Source of the DNA: CALIKS01 sp964440295
GTDB taxonomy: Archaea; Thermoproteota; Nitrososphaeria_A; Caldarchaeales; Calditenuaceae
Assembly (NCBI GenBank): GCA_964440295.1
Contig: CAYTRT010000003.1
Coordinates: 1-63,987 of the forward strand
Length of the DNA stretch: 63,987 nucleotides
Direction of reading: 5' to 3'
The notes under the pieces were generated by a model. The model searched no databases and was not told the origin of the DNA. It saw only the letters and a list, made by a program, of their open reading frames with translations. Of the stretch, positions 60,701 to 63,987 are shown in pieces. The position numbers and the translations under genes were made by a program. How positions within the stretch are numbered: the stretch's first letter is position 1; every line of letters begins with the position of its first letter.

Positions 60701-60929
60701 TCATTCCTCTCAGGGTTTGGTACCTCAGGAAGAGGTCCTTGTATATTCGTCCCCTTGCGTGTCCTATGTGCATGTAGCCGTTGACTGTGGGCGGCCCCTC
60801 GAGGAATGCGAATATTGGGCCGTTGCTGTTCATTTTGCAGAATCGTTCTGGTATCTTGTTTTCTTGCCAGAACTTTGTGATTGTCGCCTCTACGTGTTTA
60901 TAGTCATACGTGGGTGGTAGGGCGTACAT
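57735..60929 (-). CDS. ileS: Isoleucyl-tRNA synthetase
   Basis: The 1064-residue class Ia enzyme has the HIGH motif as MHIGHARGR, the editing domain (VWTTTPWTLPANEAVAVHPEE; the GTGLVHIAPGHGPEDFE stretch), KMSKSRGNVV and a zinc-like CGTPL/CEKCG/CNECGGE set, then anticodon-binding and C-terminal domains. It is full length for the archaeal/eukaryotic type. It charges tRNA-Ile in the cytosol. The start codon is ATG at 60929. Confidence 0.97.
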   Translation of the reverse strand: MYALPPTYDYKHVEATITKFWQENKIPERFCKMNSNGPIFAFLEGPPTVNGYMHIGHARGRIYKDLFLRYQTLRGMNVWRRAGWDCQGLPTEIEVEKRLMEQLGLQRLTKRDIEEKIGLERFVEEANKLVDYYIERWRVDSERLALWLDYDNAYQTRKERYMEHVWHLLKKAYEEGDLTVSYKVVPVCPRCETPLSSHELAQGYEEVEDYSIYVKFRLADNSGRSLLVWTTTPWTLPANEAVAVHPEEEYLEVLIDGEKLIIAAKLLEKVLTASKQKNYRILRRLVGQDLVGLKYVHPLLDEVSIHQTHIEPAHSVLPAEFVSMDEGTGLVHIAPGHGPEDFELGRKYGLPVLCPINQSGYFTSEAGSFKDLYHKDASEIILKTLRDKGLLFHDDRIIHSYPHCWRCGTPLIYLASRQWFLKVDRIKKIMIDENAKVKWYPAWAGESRFGEWLENAEDWCISRTKIWGTPLNVWTCEKCGAIKVVGSREELLQAEVKPPVIRLHRPWVDRFVFRCNECGGEMRREPFVLDTWLDSGVAHFASIDYLSDKKLFERLFPYDFITEAIDQTRGWFYTLLFTSALMFGKAPYKVVLNQGHVLDKEGKKMSKSRGNVVWASEAFDKWGVDNLRLYILSKAQPWDSINFDPDEIKQVESTLNILWNVVSFAKTYFDLDKYDPEREGLGAMLPYAEPEDRWIVSRINSLIRYVTSAVERFEFHEAARAILRFASEDLSRTYVRGVRRRFWSEERTLQKLASYAALHYVLIRYLVVLSVFAPYISEYLYQVLRTRNMPESVNFNSWPRPDEELVDQELEDSMQIVEDVISASLNARQRAKRKLRWPVSRVIVSPNTARVKAACEKFKNYLARQVNCFSLEVLEPSKSPAEIIIRVEPVMSRLGPKAGKRLPLVVEALKNVRSREVASAFEAGKKYELVLPDKSIFELEEGDVVFTEGLPEYLVMSEGRFARVYIDLRMDEKLKAVSISNELIRRIQVMRKELKLEITQEVQCLIYPGSPIIRDSIRQMTDYIEEETRTRLEFLREPPRPDEGYVKEWKIEDGQVTICIKTKT

Positions 60930-61028
60930 TTTTGCTATTTTTCTTTTTCTGGTCTGCGTATTTATGGTTATTTTTTGGCTGGTTTGAGATGGCTAGAGAG
61001 TTAAATGTGGGGTTTGTTTGGATTTTTT

Positions 61029-61814
61029 ATGGTTGTTGTGGGGGTTATTGGGGGCTCGGGTGTTTATAGCGTTGAGATGCTGAGTGGTGTGCGGCAGGAG
61101 AAGGTTTTTACGCCTTTTGGCTCGCCGAGTTCTTTGTTGACGGTTGGCGAGTTCGGTGGTCGTCGTGTTGTTTTTCTTCCTCGGCATGGTGCTGGGCATT
61201 CTATTCCTCCGCACATGATTAATTATCGTGCGAATGTCTGGGCTTTGAAGGAGCTTGGCGTTACCCGTGTCTTGGCGCCAAGTGCTGTTGGTAGTCTGCG
61301 GGACGAGTTTAGGCCTGGCGAGATTGTTTTGCCGGACCAGTTTATTGATCGGACTTGGGGTAGGCCTAATACGTTTTATGATGGTGGCCGGGTCGCACAT
61401 ATCTCGATGGCTGACCCGTTTTGCCCAGAGTTGATGGACGTTGTATACGACGTTGCTGTGAGTCTCGGGTTACCAGTACATCGAGGTGGGACCTATGTCT
61501 GCATTCAGGGGCCGAGGTTCTCTACGAGGGCTGAATCGAAGATGTTTCGGATGTGGGGCGGCGATATTATCGGTATGACGCTTGTGCCTGAGGTGAGCCT
61601 TGCGAGGGAGGCCGGCATGTGTTATCTGACGATCGCAATGGTTACGGACTATGACTGCTGGAAGGAGGGCTGGAGAGTAACTGCGGAGGAGGTCGTGAGG
61701 ACTATGGCGAGCAACGTCGAGAAGGTCCAGAAGCTCCTAGCTAAGGCGATCCCAGCTATCCCCGAGACTCGTGGATGCAGGTGCGGCGAATACATCAGTG
61801 AGGCCCTCCTATGA
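61029..61814 (+). CDS. mtnP: S-methyl-5'-thioadenosine phosphorylase
   Basis: I use ATG 61029 (MVVVGVIGGSGVYS), the family's normal start; an in-frame ATG 24 nt earlier adds eight odd residues. The 261-residue purine-nucleoside-phosphorylase fold has FLPRHGAGHSIPPHMINYRAN (phosphate site), TYVCIQGPRFSTRAES and IGMTLVPEVSLAREAG, plus CRCGEYI near the C-terminus (the CXC motif seen in hyperthermophile enzymes). It splits MTA into adenine and methylthioribose-1-phosphate. By eye the first 300 bases are rich in G and T compared with neighbours. Confidence 0.93.
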   Translation: MVVVGVIGGSGVYSVEMLSGVRQEKVFTPFGSPSSLLTVGEFGGRRVVFLPRHGAGHSIPPHMINYRANVWALKELGVTRVLAPSAVGSLRDEFRPGEIVLPDQFIDRTWGRPNTFYDGGRVAHISMADPFCPELMDVVYDVAVSLGLPVHRGGTYVCIQGPRFSTRAESKMFRMWGGDIIGMTLVPEVSLAREAGMCYLTIAMVTDYDCWKEGWRVTAEEVVRTMASNVEKVQKLLAKAIPAIPETRGCRCGEYISEALL

Positions 61815-62022
61815 CGGGTGTTAAGCAGCTGGAAAAATTTGCAAAAACTGCTTAACAATTTCACATCGCCGCGATAGCCCTAGCTATTCCCTCTGTCCTA
61901 ATTCTGGTCTCCATACATTCTTTGCTAATGTTGCATTTTCGGATCCTCACCAATAATAATTATTAAAACGATGAATATAATATTGCTGACATAATTAATT
62001 ATTTCGTATCTTTAACTTAATT
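61815..62022. other. Intergenic region between MTA phosphorylase and the winged-helix paralogue
   Basis: The sequence is AT-rich from 61945 onwards. On the minus strand 61865-61951 carries a 28-codon open frame starting GTG with a CNISKEC motif and the run RTEGIARAIAAM before its stop; I see no ribosome-binding site and do not call it a gene. No RNA gene or repeat is evident. Confidence 0.4.
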
Positions 62023-62388
62023 CTAAGCAATTTCTCCCTCTATTCTTCTTATGTATTCTCTAACTTCTTCGAATATTGCATCTAAATTTAAATAATTTAT
62101 GACATATCTATTGTTGCCCACATAGACGGCAAAATTATCACTGAGCAATTTTACTATTACTAACTTCGGATCTTCTTTGATTGATATGTTAGATACATCG
62201 TCGAAGCTTATACTTTCATTATCTACAATTCCAAGAACTTTACTGATTGTCTTACCAAGTAGATATAAACAAGCACGGTAAAAGTCATCTATATCTCTTT
62301 TTACCTTGATGAGTACTACTCCCTCCTTCGTTATGGCTATCCATCTAGCTGCCTCGACAAGATGCTTCTTTAAGTAATTTTTTCTCAC
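62023..62388 (-). CDS. Degenerate paralogue of the winged-helix protein at 62434
   Basis: The 121-residue protein aligns with its upstream neighbour along its whole length: AARWIAITKEGVVLIKV with AKKFIGLTKDGRIVFRV, LYLLGKTISKVLGI with LYAVGKYFASLAGY, and NNRYVINYLNLDAIFEEVREYI with the same C-terminal part there. But the recognition-helix region (DDVSNISIKEDPKLVIVKLLS) has lost the regular helix-turn-helix pattern. It starts with GTG at 62388, 45 nt after the neighbour's stop. It may be a partner or regulator that no longer binds DNA. Confidence 0.55.
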   Translation of the reverse strand: MRKNYLKKHLVEAARWIAITKEGVVLIKVKRDIDDFYRACLYLLGKTISKVLGIVDNESISFDDVSNISIKEDPKLVIVKLLSDNFAVYVGNNRYVINYLNLDAIFEEVREYIRRIEGEIA

Positions 62389-62433
62389 CCACTACGAAAA
62401 GTTTAGAATAAAGATCTCCTTTTTTGGAAGATT

Positions 62434-62853
62434 TCATTGTTTTGTCCCTATTGTGTGGCGTTCTAGATAATTTTCTATCTCAGCTAAGATGCTGTCTATC
62501 ATAGTGGTGTTTATTTTATAAGTCCCTCTTTCTACACCTATTAGTCTGCCTTCGGCTCTCAGATCTGATAACCTAGCTGTGGCTACGTTTGCAGGAATTC
62601 CCAACTCCTTTGAGAGCTCATCAACAGTCACGTAGTCTTTGTCGGTGTACCCTGCGAGGCTAGCGAAATATTTACCTACAGCATATAGCGCGATCATAGT
62701 CTTTGTGGGAATTATCGCTCTGCTCACTCTAAAGACTATTCTTCCATCCTTCGTCAATCCTATAAACTTTTTGGCCCTGTCAAGCATGTTTTCAAGTAGC
62801 TCCGCCTCATCTATGCCTAACTTTGCACGTATTTTCTCGGCAATCGAGCTCAT
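62434..62853 (-). CDS. Winged-helix DNA-binding-like protein
   Basis: I start at ATG 62853 (MSSIAEKIRAKLGI); an earlier in-frame start at 62892 adds 13 residues of low-complexity Ile/Arg. Residues 30-75 form a mixed region (AKKFIGLTKDGRIVFRVSRA, then a hydrophobic helix). Residues about 85-130 are a helix-turn-helix with wing: YVTVDELSKELGIPANVATARLSDLRAEGRLIGVERGTYKI. The pattern resembles small archaeal regulators; no named family comes to mind. The next gene is its shorter, diverged paralogue. Confidence 0.6.
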   Translation of the reverse strand: MSSIAEKIRAKLGIDEAELLENMLDRAKKFIGLTKDGRIVFRVSRAIIPTKTMIALYAVGKYFASLAGYTDKDYVTVDELSKELGIPANVATARLSDLRAEGRLIGVERGTYKINTTMIDSILAEIENYLERHTIGTKQ

Positions 62854-63055
62854 ACGTATATCTATTATTACACGTATTATTAAACTTTTCAACGCGCCAA
62901 CTTAAGTCTTTGAAACGAATCATGTCTAAAAAATACAACGAATGTTACTTATAAAATACGCTTAATAAATTTTTACCATATATAAATGAACTGTTAATGA
63001 TCACTTGGTGAGATCCCATTATTTTCAGGCTTTAGTAAATTAATGGAGAGCCTGT

Positions 63056-63987
63056 TTATGGGAGTACATGTGTCCCGGCTTTTCCATTTATGGCGTTTAT
63101 CAATTGGTCGAGTTCGGCGATTATTGCCTCTTTTCCACCATTCTCGACGAATCTTATCGCTGCTAAGATTTTTGGCAGCATGCTCCCCTTAGCGAAGCGT
63201 CCCTCTTCTACGTACTTCTTAAGTTCTTCAGCCCGTATTTTCTCGATCTTTTTTTGGTTTGGCTTTCCGAAGTTGAGGTATGCCCCATCTATGTCTGTTA
63301 GAATAACGAACTTGTCGGCTCTAACTAGTGATGCCAGTTTCTCGCCTGTTAGGTCCTTGTCTATTACCGCTTCAACTCCTTTTATTCCTTCACTAGTCTC
63401 AATAACTGGTATGCCGCCGCCTCCAGACGCTACGACTATGAATCCCGAGTTTACTAGGGATTTTATCGCGTCTCCCTCGAGTATTTTTTTCGGATCAGGC
63501 GACGGTACGACTCTTCTCCATCCTCCTCTTGCCTTGTCTTCTTTGAAGACATAATCTGGATGTTCCTTCTTTATTTTCTCCATCTCCTCTCTGGTGTAGA
63601 ATGGGCCGACTGGCTTCGTCGGACTCTTAAATGCCGGATCTTTATCATCAACTAAAACCCTAGTGACTATAGTTACTACACCCCTGCCTATCCCTCTTTT
63701 CTTCAGCTCATTTCCCAGGGCTTGCTGAATCATGTATCCAATGAATCCTTGAGTTTCAGCCCCGCAGACATCCATCGGGAAGGCCGGGACATCATAAATC
63801 TTCTGGCCAGCATCGTGCCTTAGTAAGGTCGCTCCTACTTGGGGACCATTTCCATGCGTTATAACAATCATATAGCCCCTTTCAATTAGGTCCGCCAATA
63901 TTTTGGCGGTCTTCTTAACGTTCTCGAATTGTTCCGAGAAGCTACCACTTTCTCCTTTTCTCAGTAGGGCATTACCTCCTAAAGCGA
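63056..63987 (-). CDS. arcC: Carbamate kinase, N-terminus past the right edge
   Basis: The visible 310 residues, from ALGGNALLRKGESGSF at the window edge, cover nearly all of carbamate kinase: GYMIVITHGNGPQVGATLLRH, FPMDVCGAETQGFIGYMIQQAL, VPSPDPKKILEGDAI, VASGGGGIPV, VIDKDLTGEKLASLVRADKFVILTDIDG and KGSMLPKILAAIRFVENGG. It exchanges phosphate between carbamoyl phosphate and ADP, making ATP in arginine or purine breakdown, or carbamoyl phosphate in the reverse direction. Only the first few codons are missing. Confidence 0.95.
   Translation of the reverse strand, partial: ALGGNALLRKGESGSFSEQFENVKKTAKILADLIERGYMIVITHGNGPQVGATLLRHDAGQKIYDVPAFPMDVCGAETQGFIGYMIQQALGNELKKRGIGRGVVTIVTRVLVDDKDPAFKSPTKPVGPFYTREEMEKIKKEHPDYVFKEDKARGGWRRVVPSPDPKKILEGDAIKSLVNSGFIVVASGGGGIPVIETSEGIKGVEAVIDKDLTGEKLASLVRADKFVILTDIDGAYLNFGKPNQKKIEKIRAEELKKYVEEGRFAKGSMLPKILAAIRFVENGGKEAIIAELDQLINAINGKAGTHVLP

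Noticed and set aside
61865..61951. A 28-codon minus-strand frame with a Cys pair.
   Set aside because: No ribosome-binding motif or promoter, and too short to judge by sequence alone.
1..63987. CRISPR arrays, insertion sequences, integrases or attachment sites.
   Set aside because: No regularly spaced direct repeats, no transposase or recombinase proteins, and no terminal inverted repeats were seen by eye; a computed repeat search could still find weak ones.

Overview
The window is archaeal and most likely from a thermophilic member of the TACK superphylum. Supporting genes are ribosomal protein L15e, an Lsm protein, Sec61-beta/SecG, a RIO2 kinase, archaeal SAM synthetase, archaeal Elp3, NucS, tRNA-splicing endonuclease, a proteasome beta subunit, the HMG-CoA synthase/thiolase/DUF35 cluster, and the cell-division pair CdvB (ESCRT-III-like) and CdvC (Vps4-like). 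Promoters where visible are short AT-rich TATA elements about 25 nt before start codons, and many starts are GTG or TTG. I cannot name the phylum from this window. Three runs of exactly 100 N (14016-14115, 38472-38571, 49904-50003) mark scaffold gaps of unknown true size and cut psmB, hppA and a permease gene. This looks like a draft or metagenome assembly, so single-base frameshifts should be read with caution.

Layout. 1-1.1 kb: end of an ABC-2 exporter operon whose ATPase gene is broken. 1.2-6.8 kb: a SLOG-family nucleotide-binding protein, a flavin reductase, a membrane protein with a zinc-dependent phospholipase C-like domain paired with a zinc-ribbon/Thr-rich surface protein, an Lrp regulator, and a VKOR-thioredoxin disulfide pair. 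7-12.7 kb: argG, small zinc-ribbon and 2TM proteins, a large secreted metzincin-like protease with tandem repeats, and a polytopic membrane protein. 13-18.8 kb: an EVE/PUA-like protein, psmB, and a branched-chain-amino-acid-type ABC importer with a Tat signal on its binding protein. 18.9-21.5 kb: mevalonate entry genes; the thiolase has Asp where the nucleophilic Cys is expected. 21.6-24.7 kb: an Lrp regulator, cdvC and cdvB convergent, secG, and a 48-aa Lys/Ala-rich protein. 25-28.7 kb: glmS, then a membrane-anchored roadblock protein, a roadblock protein and a small GTPase. 28.7-34.7 kb: endA, a PhoU-like protein, glyS, two C4HC3 RING/PHD-like zinc proteins interleaved with two coiled-coil proteins, then rpl15e. 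34.7-41.2 kb: an asparagine-synthetase-like protein, a frameshifted hemerythrin, HtrA protease, membrane pyrophosphatase and a ROK kinase. 41.2-48.2 kb: a molybdopterin oxidoreductase, a GalT-like protein, acetamidase, nitroreductase, Elp3, a phosphoesterase and a nucleotidyltransferase. 48.3-52.1 kb: two enolase-superfamily enzymes flanking an APC permease. 52.2-64 kb: nucS, a SPASM radical SAM enzyme, SAM synthetase, lsm, a zinc-ribbon membrane protein, rio2, ileS, MTA phosphorylase, two paralogous winged-helix proteins and carbamate kinase.

Taken together this is mostly chromosomal housekeeping sequence with small clusters of less common genes. The ones I find most worth attention are the RING/PHD-like plus coiled-coil cluster (31.5-33.8 kb), the roadblock-roadblock-GTPase operon (27.1-28.7 kb), the Cys-less thiolase in an otherwise standard mevalonate cluster, and an 11-bp perfect hairpin abutting the lsm start. 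I saw no tRNA or rRNA gene, no CRISPR array and no insertion sequence.
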